Part shown: one piece after another, positions 37,472 to 46,170 of the stretch
Position numbering within the stretch: the first letter of the stretch is position 1
How the letters are laid out: every line of letters starts with the position of its first letter
Source: Halalkalicoccus jeotgali B3
GTDB taxonomy: Archaea > Halobacteriota > Halobacteria > Halobacteriales > Halalkalicoccaceae
Direction of reading: 5' to 3'
DNA length: 64,000 bases
Assembly (NCBI RefSeq): GCF_000196895.1
Contig: NC_014297.1
Span: 1 to 64,000 of the forward strand
Notes under the pieces: generated by a model
What the model was told of the DNA's origin: nothing
What the model saw: only the letters and a program-made list of their open reading frames with translations
The model's database searches: none
Program-made: the position numbers and the translations under genes

Positions 37472-38950
37472 ATGCCATCTCATGCCCCCTATCCTCAGCT
37501 CGACGGTCCCCTCTTCGAGATGGTCCAGCACGAGGGCGTCTTCGCGGACTCGAAGACGCTCGTCGACTGCGTCCCCGTGGCCGATCCCGCCGAGATCGAC
37601 GAGCGCTTCGGCCAGCGCGATTTCGATCTCGAACGGTTCGTCAGGAACCACTTCCTGCTTCCCGAGGACCCGATCACGGGAACCGATCCCTCGACGGTCT
37701 CGATGGAGTGGTACATCGACGAACTCTGGGAGTACCTGATCCGCGATCCGGTCGAGACCCGCGAGGGCGAGACGATCCTCGAACTCCCACACCGAAGCGT
37801 GATCCCCGGCGGGCGCTTCCGGGAGATCTACTACTGGGACAGCTACTTCGCCGCCGAGGGACTGGCCGTCACGGGTCGGCTCGACTTGATCGAGGAACTG
37901 GCGGCGAACTTCGCGTCGCTGATCGAGCGCTTTGGCTTCGTTCCCAACGGCGGGCGGGTCTACTACACCAGCCGGTCGAACCCGCCGCTGTACCACCGGC
38001 TGCTCGACCTGCTGGCCCACCGGCGCGGTCCGGAGGCCGTCCTCGAGTACCTCCCCGCACTCGAACGCGAGTACGAGTTCTGGATGGACGGCGTCGGCAT
38101 CAAAGCGGGCGACTCCCACCGCCGGACGGTCGGATTCAAGGGGGGCGTCCTCAACCGGTACTGGGACGACGACCCCTCGCCGCGCGTCGAGTCCTATCGC
38201 GAGGACCGCGAACTCGCTGCGTTCGCGGATCGGGAGCCGGAACGCCTCTACCGGGACGTGCGGGCGGCCTGCGAGTCGGGCTGGGACTTCTCCAGTCGCT
38301 GGTTCGCCGGCGAGGGCATCGAGTCGATCCGCACCACGGAGTTAGTTCCGGTGGATCTGAACGCCTTCCTCTACGGGATGGAGTACTCGCTTGCGGGCTG
38401 GCACGAACACACTGGCGACGGTGCGCGGGCCGAGAAGTATCGCAAGCGAGCGATCGCCCGGCGGGGGCTCGTCGATCGGTACTGCTGGGACGACGAGGCG
38501 GGCTTTTACTTCGATCACGTCTGGACAGAACGCGAGCGAAGCGACGCGTGGACGCTCGCGGCCGCGGTGCCGCTGTTTACCGGGATGGCAAGCCAAACGC
38601 AGGCCGACGGGGTGGCCCGGACCCTCGAAGAGCGGTTCCTCCGGCCGGGCGGACTCGTGACGACGCTCACCGAGTCCGGCGAGCAGTGGGACACTCCAAA
38701 CGGGTGGGCCCCGCTGCAGTGGATGGCGGTCGTCGGGCTCGCGGGCTACGGACACGAGGAACTGGCGACGGAAATCGGCGGGCGCTGGCTCGATCTGAAC
38801 CGCTCGGTGTTCGAGGAGACGGGTCAGATGCTCGAGAAATACGACGTGACCGGCGGCACCGGCGAGGGACTGGGCGGGGAGTACCCCCTGCAGTACGGCT
38901 TCGGGTGGACCAACGGCGTCGCGCTCGCGTTGCCGAACCTGTTTTACTGA
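37472..38950 (+). CDS. GH37 trehalase, cytoplasmic
   Basis: Glycoside hydrolase family 37 enzyme of 492 residues, cleaving trehalose to two glucoses by an inverting mechanism. Both trehalase signatures are present: PGGRFREIYYWDSYF (about 110-124) and QWDTPNGWAPLQW (about 408-420). The catalytic acid Asp is in ESGWDFSSRWF and the base Glu in GGEYPLQYGFGWTNGV near the C-terminus. No signal peptide is seen, so it acts inside the cell, perhaps turning over trehalose used as an osmolyte. No trehalose synthesis gene is adjacent. Confidence 0.93.
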   Translation: MPSHAPYPQLDGPLFEMVQHEGVFADSKTLVDCVPVADPAEIDERFGQRDFDLERFVRNHFLLPEDPITGTDPSTVSMEWYIDELWEYLIRDPVETREGETILELPHRSVIPGGRFREIYYWDSYFAAEGLAVTGRLDLIEELAANFASLIERFGFVPNGGRVYYTSRSNPPLYHRLLDLLAHRRGPEAVLEYLPALEREYEFWMDGVGIKAGDSHRRTVGFKGGVLNRYWDDDPSPRVESYREDRELAAFADREPERLYRDVRAACESGWDFSSRWFAGEGIESIRTTELVPVDLNAFLYGMEYSLAGWHEHTGDGARAEKYRKRAIARRGLVDRYCWDDEAGFYFDHVWTERERSDAWTLAAAVPLFTGMASQTQADGVARTLEERFLRPGGLVTTLTESGEQWDTPNGWAPLQWMAVVGLAGYGHEELATEIGGRWLDLNRSVFEETGQMLEKYDVTGGTGEGLGGEYPLQYGFGWTNGVALALPNLFY

Positions 38951-38959
38951 TTCGAGTGC

Positions 38960-39364
38960 TCAGACGAGCAGCTCCCAGAGTTGGCCCGTCGAGCCGGCCC
39001 CGCAGTGACACCCGGAAACCCGGACCAGCGTGCCGGCCGCCCCGCTCGCGAGGACGGCCCCGAGGATCGTCCCGCGGCGGGAGCCGACGAGCGCAGCGAG
39101 GAGGCCGGCGGCGAACAACAGCGCCGAGAGCTCGGTGACGTAGAGCCAGTTCCCCCCGATCCCGACCGAGGCGACGACCAAAAACGGGTCCGCCCCGGCG
39201 GTTTCGAGGGGGATATGCCCCGGCAGCAGCGTCGGCTGATAGAGCGGGCCCCGAATCGGCGTCCGGCGGACGAGCGCCGCGAGCGCGAGGGCGAACCCCG
39301 CGAGCGGGGCCAGCACCGCGCCGGCCCCGAGGTCGGGTCTCGACGGGGCCCGCGAGTGGCTCAC
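38960..39364 (-). CDS. Small membrane protein coupled to an ABC operon
   Basis: 134-residue protein starting at GTG inside a GTGA overlap with the permease stop (39361-39364). It has hydrophobic stretches GAVLAPLAGFALALAALV (about 14-31), DPFLVVASVGIG (about 63-74), ALLFAAGLLAALVG and ILGAVLASGAAGTLV, so three or four membrane helices. The C-terminus has a CHC motif (VSGCHCGAG). It could be an accessory subunit of the transporter. I do not recognise the family. It was not obvious from long ORFs since the true start is an internal GTG. Confidence 0.7.
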   Translation of the reverse strand: MSHSRAPSRPDLGAGAVLAPLAGFALALAALVRRTPIRGPLYQPTLLPGHIPLETAGADPFLVVASVGIGGNWLYVTELSALLFAAGLLAALVGSRRGTILGAVLASGAAGTLVRVSGCHCGAGSTGQLWELLV

Positions 39365-40116
39365 GCGGACTCGACCTCCCGCCAGCCGATCTGCCAGTTG
39401 GCGAACAGTCGGACGAGCGCCGAGGAGATCGCCCCCAGCACGCCGATGGTGATGATCCCGACGATGATGGTCGGGTACGAGCCGCTGGTGTAGGCAGACC
39501 ACGTCAAGAATCCCAGCCCGGTGCCGCCGGCGACCATCTCGCCGGCGATAAGGTTGACCCACGCCAGACCCATCCCGACGATCATGCCGGCGTGGATCGC
39601 CGGCAGCGCGCTCGGGTAGATCACGTGTCGGAACGTCTGGAACGACCCGGCCCCGAGCGACTGGGCGGCCCGCGAGAACTCGACCTCGACGCCGCGGGCG
39701 CCCTGAATGGTGTTCAGCAGGATCGGGAAGAAGGCCCCGAGGAAGGTGATGAACATGATCGAGAGCTCCGAGGCCGGCAACACGAGGATCGTAAAGGGGA
39801 TCCACGCGATCGGCGGGATCGGCCGCAGCATCTCGAGGGCGGGGAAGGTCAGATCGGCGAAGACGGTGTAGCGCCCGACGAGCAGTCCGAGCGGGATCGC
39901 AACGGCGGCTGCGACGACGAACGAGACCAGCACGCGGACCGTACTGCGGGCCACCGAGAGCCAGAAGTCCTGACGGTAGAACTCCTCGAGAAAGGAACTC
40001 GCGACCGCCATCGGCGTCGGCAACCCAGCGACGATCCCCAGCCGGGTGACGGCGAGCCAGAGTACCGGAACCGCGAGGATCGACGCCGCCCGGACGAGGC
40101 GCCTTCGCGTCTCCAT
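39361..40116 (-). CDS. ABC transporter permease, NitT/TauT type (second)
   Basis: 251-residue inner-membrane permease with about six helices. The coupling loop EFSRAAQSLGAGSFQTFRHVIYPSALP (read in two parts, about 133-160) is the EAA motif that docks on the ATPase. It resembles SsuC/TauC/NrtB. The gene starts at the base shared with the ATPase stop and ends in a GTGA overlap with the small membrane protein. It differs clearly from the first permease, so the transporter is probably a heterodimer. Confidence 0.9.
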   Translation of the reverse strand: METRRRLVRAASILAVPVLWLAVTRLGIVAGLPTPMAVASSFLEEFYRQDFWLSVARSTVRVLVSFVVAAAVAIPLGLLVGRYTVFADLTFPALEMLRPIPPIAWIPFTILVLPASELSIMFITFLGAFFPILLNTIQGARGVEVEFSRAAQSLGAGSFQTFRHVIYPSALPAIHAGMIVGMGLAWVNLIAGEMVAGGTGLGFLTWSAYTSGSYPTIIVGIITIGVLGAISSALVRLFANWQIGWREVESA

Positions 40117-40961
40117 TAGGCCTGCCCCTCCTCCTGTTCGAGCGCGCGCTGGGCCTCCTCGCGGATCACGGAGAGGGCGCGTTCTCGCAGCTCGGTAAAG
40201 CGATCCGTGGTGACGACCTCGGGGTCACGCGGCCGGTCGAGGTCGACGTCGATGACGTCCTTGACCTGGCCGGGCCGGGCGGTCATGACGACCACGCGGT
40301 CGGCCAGCAGAATCGCCTCCTCGACGTCGTGGGTGATGAAGAGTACCGTCCGGTTGTCGCGCTCCCAGACCTCGATCAGCTTCTTCTGCATGATCTCCTT
40401 GGTCAGGGCGTCGAGCGCGCTGAACGGTTCGTCCATCAGCATGATGTCGGGGTCGTTCGCGAGCAGTCGGGCGAGTTCCGCGCGCTGTTGCATCCCTCCC
40501 GACAGTCCCGACGGATAGGCGTCCTCGAACCCATCCAGTCCCATCTCGTCGAGGATGTTCCGGGCGCGGCCAGCCTCGACGCCGTCGTTCATCTGCGGGC
40601 CGAACTCGACGTTCTCCTGGACCGTCTTCCAGGGGAACAGTCGGTTGTCCTGGAAGACGACGCCCCGTTTCGGGTCGGGACCCGAAACCCGGTTCCCATC
40701 GACGATCACCTCGCCCTCGGTGGGCTCGAGGTAGCCCGCGATGCAGTTCATGACGGTGCTCTTCCCGCAGCCCGAGGGCCCGAGCAGCGCGACGAACTCC
40801 TCGGCCCCGATATGCAGATCCATGTCGTCGACTGCAACGACGCGCTCGCCCTCGGGGTCGTAGACCTTCGTCAGGTCCTCGATGTCGATCGCGCCGGTCG
40901 CTCCGGGTGTCGGTTCGCCCTCCGCCGTCTGTTCGCGTGTCGTCTGTGATTGGTTGCTCAT
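40116..40961 (-). CDS. ABC transporter ATPase, NitT/TauT type
   Basis: 281-residue nucleotide-binding subunit. Walker A GPSGCGKST (61-69), signature LSGGMQQR (about 158-165), Walker B IMLMDEPFSALD and the switch histidine in LFITHDVEEA are intact. It is of the SsuB/TauB/NrtD subgroup. The N-terminal ~25 residues are a low-complexity acidic extension. It sits between the two permease genes, with a 27-bp gap to the first permease and a one-base overlap with the second. Confidence 0.93.
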   Translation of the reverse strand: MSNQSQTTREQTAEGEPTPGATGAIDIEDLTKVYDPEGERVVAVDDMDLHIGAEEFVALLGPSGCGKSTVMNCIAGYLEPTEGEVIVDGNRVSGPDPKRGVVFQDNRLFPWKTVQENVEFGPQMNDGVEAGRARNILDEMGLDGFEDAYPSGLSGGMQQRAELARLLANDPDIMLMDEPFSALDALTKEIMQKKLIEVWERDNRTVLFITHDVEEAILLADRVVVMTARPGQVKDVIDVDLDRPRDPEVVTTDRFTELRERALSVIREEAQRALEQEEGQA

Positions 40962-40988
40962 TTGTATGGTGGTGTGGTGGTTCGCGGA

Positions 40989-41813
40989 TTATTCGACGGT
41001 CTGCCACTCGGTCAGTCGGTTGCCGATCCGGTAGACGACCGTCGCCGAGGCGTACCCCAGAATGCCGATGGCTATCATGCCGACGGCGACGACGTCGGTC
41101 TGGAGCAGACGGTAGGCCTGGAAGATGATGTAGCCGATCCCGATCCCGCCGGCGATCATCTCGGCGGCGACGACCGTGATCCAGGCCAGGCCGACGCCGG
41201 TCGAGACGCCCGTGACGATCGAGGGCAGGGTCGCCGGGAAGATCACGTGTCGGAAGACCTCCCGGGAGTCCGCGCCCAGGCTCTCGGCCGCACGGAGGTA
41301 CTCGTCGTCGACGGTACCGACGCCCTCGATGGTGTTGACGAGGATCGGGAAGAAGGCCCCGAGGAAGACGACGAAGATCACGCCGCTTCTGAAGGTGGGC
41401 ATCAACAACAGCGCGATGGGCACCCACGCGACCGGCGGCACCGGCCGGAAGACCTCGAGGGCCGGGAACAGCGCGTCCTCCCAACGGCGACTCGCGCCGA
41501 TGACCAGCCCCAGTGGGATGGCCGTCGCCGTGGCGAGTACCATTGCGACGACGACGCGCATCGCCGAGAAGGCGGCGTGTTGGTAGATCGTCGCCCCGCT
41601 CCCGGTCATCGGCGCGCCGAGCAACGCGGAGACGAACGTCGACAGCGCCGGCACGGGACCGACGAACCGGCCGAAGCCGAGGATTTCGAGCCGGACGAGG
41701 ACCGCCCACAGGACGAAAAACAGGACCACCGACAGCGCCTGTCGGGCCCGTTTCGTGAGGACGGGGACGGTTCCGGCGTCGAAGCGCCGCTTGACCCGGT
41801 CGACGGTGCTCAT
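40989..41813 (-). CDS. ABC transporter permease, NitT/TauT type (first)
   Basis: 274-residue permease with about six helices and the EAA-type loop EYLRAAESLGADSREVFRHV (about 170-190). It overlaps the stop of the binding protein by ATGA (41810-41813). It has the same fold as the second permease but many differences, so gene duplication is old. Substrates of this family include nitrate, sulfonates, taurine, bicarbonate and thiamine precursors; none can be chosen by sequence. Confidence 0.9.
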   Translation of the reverse strand: MSTVDRVKRRFDAGTVPVLTKRARQALSVVLFFVLWAVLVRLEILGFGRFVGPVPALSTFVSALLGAPMTGSGATIYQHAAFSAMRVVVAMVLATATAIPLGLVIGASRRWEDALFPALEVFRPVPPVAWVPIALLLMPTFRSGVIFVVFLGAFFPILVNTIEGVGTVDDEYLRAAESLGADSREVFRHVIFPATLPSIVTGVSTGVGLAWITVVAAEMIAGGIGIGYIIFQAYRLLQTDVVAVGMIAIGILGYASATVVYRIGNRLTEWQTVE

Positions 41814-42967
41814 CGTTCTGCCTCCCGAAGCGGGTTCCAGTCGGCCTCGGCCCTGAGTTCCTCGATGGCCTCACGCAGGAGATCGACCCGATAGCGCTCC
41901 TCGGGCGGAAGCCGCGGAATGACCCCCTGGTTCTCGTAGAGGAACTCCGGAGCGCGTTCCTTGAACAGCCGGTTGGCCGTGTCGATGGCCTCGTAGTCGG
42001 TATAAAACAGCAGGCGCTGGGCGCCGGAACCGACGTCGAGGTTCTCATACAGGGTCGCACGCAGCGTTTCGCGGTCGTAGCCACGCAGTTGGCCCTCCTG
42101 TGTGATGAGGTCCATCGTCCGCTCGGGGTCGGTGGCCATGATGTGTTTGGCCTCGAGTTCGGCCTTGAGCCAGCCCTTTGCGGCCTCGGGGTGGTCCTCG
42201 ACGAGCGAGTCGAGCATGAGCAGCCCGGCGGCGTCGTACAGATCGTAGCTCGCGCCCGTAAAGGCGTACTCCGCGGCGTCCTGCTGGATGACCGACCGGG
42301 CGACGGCGGGCTCCCAGCCGACGCCGACCGGGATGTTGCCCTCCCGGACGTTCGTCGAGATCGTCGCCATCCCCTGATCCGAGAGGTCCGGCTGGATCCC
42401 CTCCTGATCCATCACTTCGAGGATGAACCGGTGGGTACAGCTGCCGGTCGTGACGCCGACCTCCCGGCCGTCCAGGTCCGCCGGCTCGCTGACCGACGAC
42501 CCCGAGGGGACGAAACAGAGGTTACACTGCTGGCCCTTCGAGAAGCCCGCCATGGCGACCAGATCGATCTTGGTCTCCTCGTTTGCGAGTGCGGTGATGG
42601 AGGGCATGTCGCCGGTGTAGCCGATGTCGTTCTGGGTGGAGATCATCTTGTTTCCGATCACCGCCCCCTGGAGGGCGACCTCCCAGCTCCCGACGGAGTA
42701 CTCCTCGGGGAGGTGTTTCTCGGCGAGGCCGGCGTGTCTGATCACCAGCGCCGACCACGATTCGGTGTAGAAGGGCTGATACCCAACGATGAAGGACTTC
42801 TCGTCGAACGCGGCGGCGGTCCCCCCGAGCACTCCCGTCTCGGTACAGCCCGCGAGCGCGCTCGCGCCGAGGACGCCGGATGCCTGGAGTAGTCGCCGCC
42901 TGCTCACCCCCGTTTTGTCGGCCGATTCTCCCGTCTGCCGTCGTAGCTCCCGTGTATCGGTATCCAT
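41810..42967 (-). CDS. NMT1/THI5-like binding lipoprotein of the ABC operon
   Basis: 385-residue substrate-binding lipoprotein. SRRRLLQASGVLGASALAGC gives a Tat signal with lipobox Cys. The core has the two-domain NitT/TauT fold with QNDIGYTGDMPSITALAN and VGVTTGSCTHRFILEVM; CNLCFVPSG is an unusual Cys pair. The Met at 42967 is chosen over 43021, which adds an unlikely leader. The operon is binding protein, permease, ATPase, permease, small membrane protein. A TATA candidate ACTATATAC is near 43044-43052. Ligand unknown. Confidence 0.88.
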   Translation of the reverse strand: MDTDTRELRRQTGESADKTGVSRRRLLQASGVLGASALAGCTETGVLGGTAAAFDEKSFIVGYQPFYTESWSALVIRHAGLAEKHLPEEYSVGSWEVALQGAVIGNKMISTQNDIGYTGDMPSITALANEETKIDLVAMAGFSKGQQCNLCFVPSGSSVSEPADLDGREVGVTTGSCTHRFILEVMDQEGIQPDLSDQGMATISTNVREGNIPVGVGWEPAVARSVIQQDAAEYAFTGASYDLYDAAGLLMLDSLVEDHPEAAKGWLKAELEAKHIMATDPERTMDLITQEGQLRGYDRETLRATLYENLDVGSGAQRLLFYTDYEAIDTANRLFKERAPEFLYENQGVIPRLPPEERYRVDLLREAIEELRAEADWNPLREAER

Positions 42968-43242
42968 ACTGGCCCGTAGAAACCGTCCGGCCGTGGTCAG
43001 AATCGGCACGCTCCGACCCACGACCGAATGATATCAATAACGTATATAGTACGTGTCGATCTGCATGAACAAGTTACACGCTTGTGTGAGCAACGTGTTT
43101 AAGTTCTCAATCAGTTATCGCGCCCGGATACGAAAACGGGCCGGCCCCGAGGAGCCGAGTCGATTTCCGACGCACCGAACCCTGGGAAGAACCGTCGGAT
43201 GGAAAGCTATAGGGAGACCTCTCGCCCATCCGTATATAAGAG

Positions 43243-45900
43243 ATGAGCGAACGGGACTACGACCACACGGCGATCGAGGAGCGCTGGCAGACGGTGTGGG
43301 CCGACGCGGACGCCTACCGGACGCCCGACGGCGCCGAGGACCCGACGTACGTCCTGGGAATGTACCCGTACCCCTCGGGCAAACTCCACATGGGCCACGT
43401 TCGGAACTACACGATCACGGACGCCTACGCCCGATATCGCCGCATGACCGGCGATGAGGTGCTCCACCCGATGGGCTGGGACGCCTTCGGCCTGCCCGCC
43501 GAGAACGCCGCCAAGGAACGGGATACGAACCCCCGGGACTGGACGATGGACTGCATCGAGACGATGCGCGGCCAGATGAAGTCGATGGGATTCGGCTACG
43601 ACTGGGACCGCGAGATCACCACCTGTACCCCCGAGTACTACAAGTGGAACCAGTGGCTCTTCGAGCGCTTTCACGAGGAGGGGCTTGTCGAACGGCGGGA
43701 CGCCGAGGTCAACTGGTGTCCCAACTGCGAGACGGTGTTGGCCGACGAGCAGGTCGAGGGTGAGGACGAACTGTGCTGGCGCTGTGGGACCCCCGTCGTC
43801 CAGCGCGAACTCGAACAGTGGTTCCTGTCGATTACGGAATACGCGGACGAACTACTGGAGGCGATCGACGACCTGGAGGGGTGGCCGAACTCCGTGCGCC
43901 AGATGCAGCGAAACTGGATCGGACGCCAGTACGGGACCGAACTGGAGTTCCCCGTAGAGGGGTACGGCTCGGTCGAGGCCTTCACCACCCGCGTCGATAC
44001 CATCCACGGCGCGACCTTCTTTGCGCTCGCACCGGATCACCGGATCAGCGAGGCGCTGGCCACGGAAAACGACGAGATCCGCCAGTTCGTCGAGGAGGAG
44101 GCCGACCCCGATGGCGACGAGCCAAACGGCGTGGCGACCGGCCTGACGGCGACGAACCCCGCCACCGGCGAGGAGATTCCGGTCTACGTTGCGGACTTCG
44201 TGCTCTCGGACGTCGGGACCGGGGCGTTGATGGCCGTGCCGGGCCACGACGAGCGCGACCACGCCTTCGCGACGAAACACGACATCGAGATCAAGCCGGT
44301 CATCGCCCCCGAGCCCGACGACTGGGACGGCGAGACGGTTCTTGAAGCACCCGACGTCGGGGAGGAAGCCTATACCGAGGACGGCGTGCTCGTGAACTCG
44401 GGCGAGTACTCCGGCCTCGACAGCGAGACCGCCCGCGAGCGCCTCACCGAGGGAATCGAGAGCGCCGAGGAGTCGACGCAGTACCACCTGCGCGACTGGG
44501 GCATCTCCCGCCAACGCTACTGGGGGACGCCGATCCCGGTCGTCCACTGTCCCGACTGCGGACCCGTCATGGTGCCCGAGGAGGACCTCCCCGTTGAGCT
44601 TCCAGAGTTCGTCAACACGACCGGCAACCCGCTGGATGCCACCGAGGAGTGGAAGGAGACGACCTGTCCGGCGTGTGGCGGGCCCGCGGAGCGAGAAACC
44701 GACACGATGGACACGTTCGTCGACTCCTCGTGGTATTTCCTCAGGTATGTCTCACCCGACCTCGACGAGGCCCCGTTCGACCGCGAGCGGGCCAACGACT
44801 GGATGCCCGTCGACCAGTACGTCGGCGGGATCGAACACGCCGTGATGCACCTGCTCTATTCGCGCTTTTTCACGAAGGTGCTGGCCGACCACGAGGGCCT
44901 CGAACACCGCGAACCCTTCCGGAACCTGCTCGCACAGGGGATGGTCCAGTTGGAGGGCGAGAAGATGTCGAAATCGAAGGGCAACACGGTCTCGCCCCAG
45001 CGCATCGTCGAGGAGTACGGCGCCGACACCGCCCGCCTGTTCATGATGCAGGCCGCCCAGCCCGAGCGGGACTTCGACTGGAGCGAGGAGGGCGTGCGCT
45101 CGACGAACGCCTTCCTCGGTCGCCTGAAGGAAACGGTCGAGGCATTTGCGGAGAACGAACCGAATGGCGAAAACGACGCCGTCGCCGGCTACGTCGACAG
45201 CGAGATCGACGCGACGGTCGCCGTCGCCACCGACGAGTACGAGGCGCTGCGGTTCAACGAGGCGCTGCGGGAGACCCAGGGACTGGTTCGGACCTTGCGC
45301 CAGTACGCCGGGTACACTACGCCCCACGGGGAGACCTACGGGCGCGGGCTGTCGGCGGTCGTCCGCCTGCTCGCGCCTGTCACACCCCACCTCGCCGAGG
45401 AACTATGGGAGTCGCTGGACGCCGAGGGGTTCGTCGTCGAGGCCGACTGGCCGAGCGCCGAGATCGACCGCACGCGCGTCGAAAAGCGCCGGCGGCTGAT
45501 CGAGAACACCCGCGAGGACGTCCGGGACATCGTCGAGGTCGCCGGCATCGAGAACCCCGAGTCGATCGCGGTCGTGATCGCCCCCGATTGGAAGTACGAC
45601 GCCTTGGAGATCGCGATCGAGAGCGACGCCGAGAACCTGATCGGCGAACTCATGGGCGAATCCCACATCCGCGAACAGGGCGACGCCGCCGCGAGCTACG
45701 GCCAGGACCTGCAGGCCGAACGCGAAGCCCTGTCGAGGACCCTTTCCTCCGAAGCGGAACACGAGGCGCTCGAAGCCGCCGCGTGGCTGCTCGAACGCGA
45801 GTTCGACGCCGACGTCGAGGTTATCCGCGCCGACGAGGCCGACGAGGAAGTCCTGCGGAAAGCCGAACCCGGCCGGCCGGCGATCCACATCGAGGACTGA
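43243..45900 (+). CDS. leuS: Leucyl-tRNA synthetase
   Basis: Class I synthetase of 885 residues charging tRNA-Leu. HIGH region is YPSGKLHMGHVRNYT (about 44-58), KMSKSKGNTVSP is at about 573-584, and the connective-peptide editing domain carries TTRVDTIHGATF and GTGALMAVPGHDERD (the editing Asp). Zinc-knuckle cysteines CPNCETV..CWRCG and CPDCGPV..CPACGG are present, as in bacterial-type LeuRS used by haloarchaea. A TATA-like CGTATATAAG ends only 3 bp before the ATG; GCTATAG at 43207-43213 has a better distance. Confidence 0.95.
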   Translation: MSERDYDHTAIEERWQTVWADADAYRTPDGAEDPTYVLGMYPYPSGKLHMGHVRNYTITDAYARYRRMTGDEVLHPMGWDAFGLPAENAAKERDTNPRDWTMDCIETMRGQMKSMGFGYDWDREITTCTPEYYKWNQWLFERFHEEGLVERRDAEVNWCPNCETVLADEQVEGEDELCWRCGTPVVQRELEQWFLSITEYADELLEAIDDLEGWPNSVRQMQRNWIGRQYGTELEFPVEGYGSVEAFTTRVDTIHGATFFALAPDHRISEALATENDEIRQFVEEEADPDGDEPNGVATGLTATNPATGEEIPVYVADFVLSDVGTGALMAVPGHDERDHAFATKHDIEIKPVIAPEPDDWDGETVLEAPDVGEEAYTEDGVLVNSGEYSGLDSETARERLTEGIESAEESTQYHLRDWGISRQRYWGTPIPVVHCPDCGPVMVPEEDLPVELPEFVNTTGNPLDATEEWKETTCPACGGPAERETDTMDTFVDSSWYFLRYVSPDLDEAPFDRERANDWMPVDQYVGGIEHAVMHLLYSRFFTKVLADHEGLEHREPFRNLLAQGMVQLEGEKMSKSKGNTVSPQRIVEEYGADTARLFMMQAAQPERDFDWSEEGVRSTNAFLGRLKETVEAFAENEPNGENDAVAGYVDSEIDATVAVATDEYEALRFNEALRETQGLVRTLRQYAGYTTPHGETYGRGLSAVVRLLAPVTPHLAEELWESLDAEGFVVEADWPSAEIDRTRVEKRRRLIENTREDVRDIVEVAGIENPESIAVVIAPDWKYDALEIAIESDAENLIGELMGESHIREQGDAAASYGQDLQAEREALSRTLSSEAEHEALEAAAWLLEREFDADVEVIRADEADEEVLRKAEPGRPAIHIED

Positions 45901-45963
45901 TCGCCGGTTCCCCTATAACGCCGGCGCGAAAAGGGTTATCCTGTCAGGCGATCTATTCGAGAT

Positions 45964-46170
45964 ATGAGCGAATCGGAGGACTCCACGACGAAAAAGACCC
46001 TGCGGACGGTGACGCCGTACTACCGCGGGCGTTCGGACGAGGAGATGAACCTCATCGGGATCGCGTACTTCCTCGTGCTGTTGGTGTTGCTCGTTCCCCT
46101 GCTTCCGTTCATGATCATCGTCTGGGTGCTGAACAAGGTCTTCGGGGCGATCCACCAACGGGCTAGTTGA
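45964..46170 (+). CDS. Small membrane protein (68 residues)
   Basis: Begins MSESEDSTTKKTLRTVTPYY, then one long hydrophobic stretch (IGIAYFLVLLVLLVPLLPFMIIVWVL, given here as about 31-56) that could cross once or form a hairpin. Similar short haloarchaeal membrane proteins with TVTPYY are known to me only as hypothetical. CCTATAAC (about 45911-45918) may be a promoter element further upstream. Its 3' end overlaps the convergent cyclodeaminase homologue by 8 bp. Function unknown. Confidence 0.65.
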   Translation: MSESEDSTTKKTLRTVTPYYRGRSDEEMNLIGIAYFLVLLVLLVPLLPFMIIVWVLNKVFGAIHQRAS

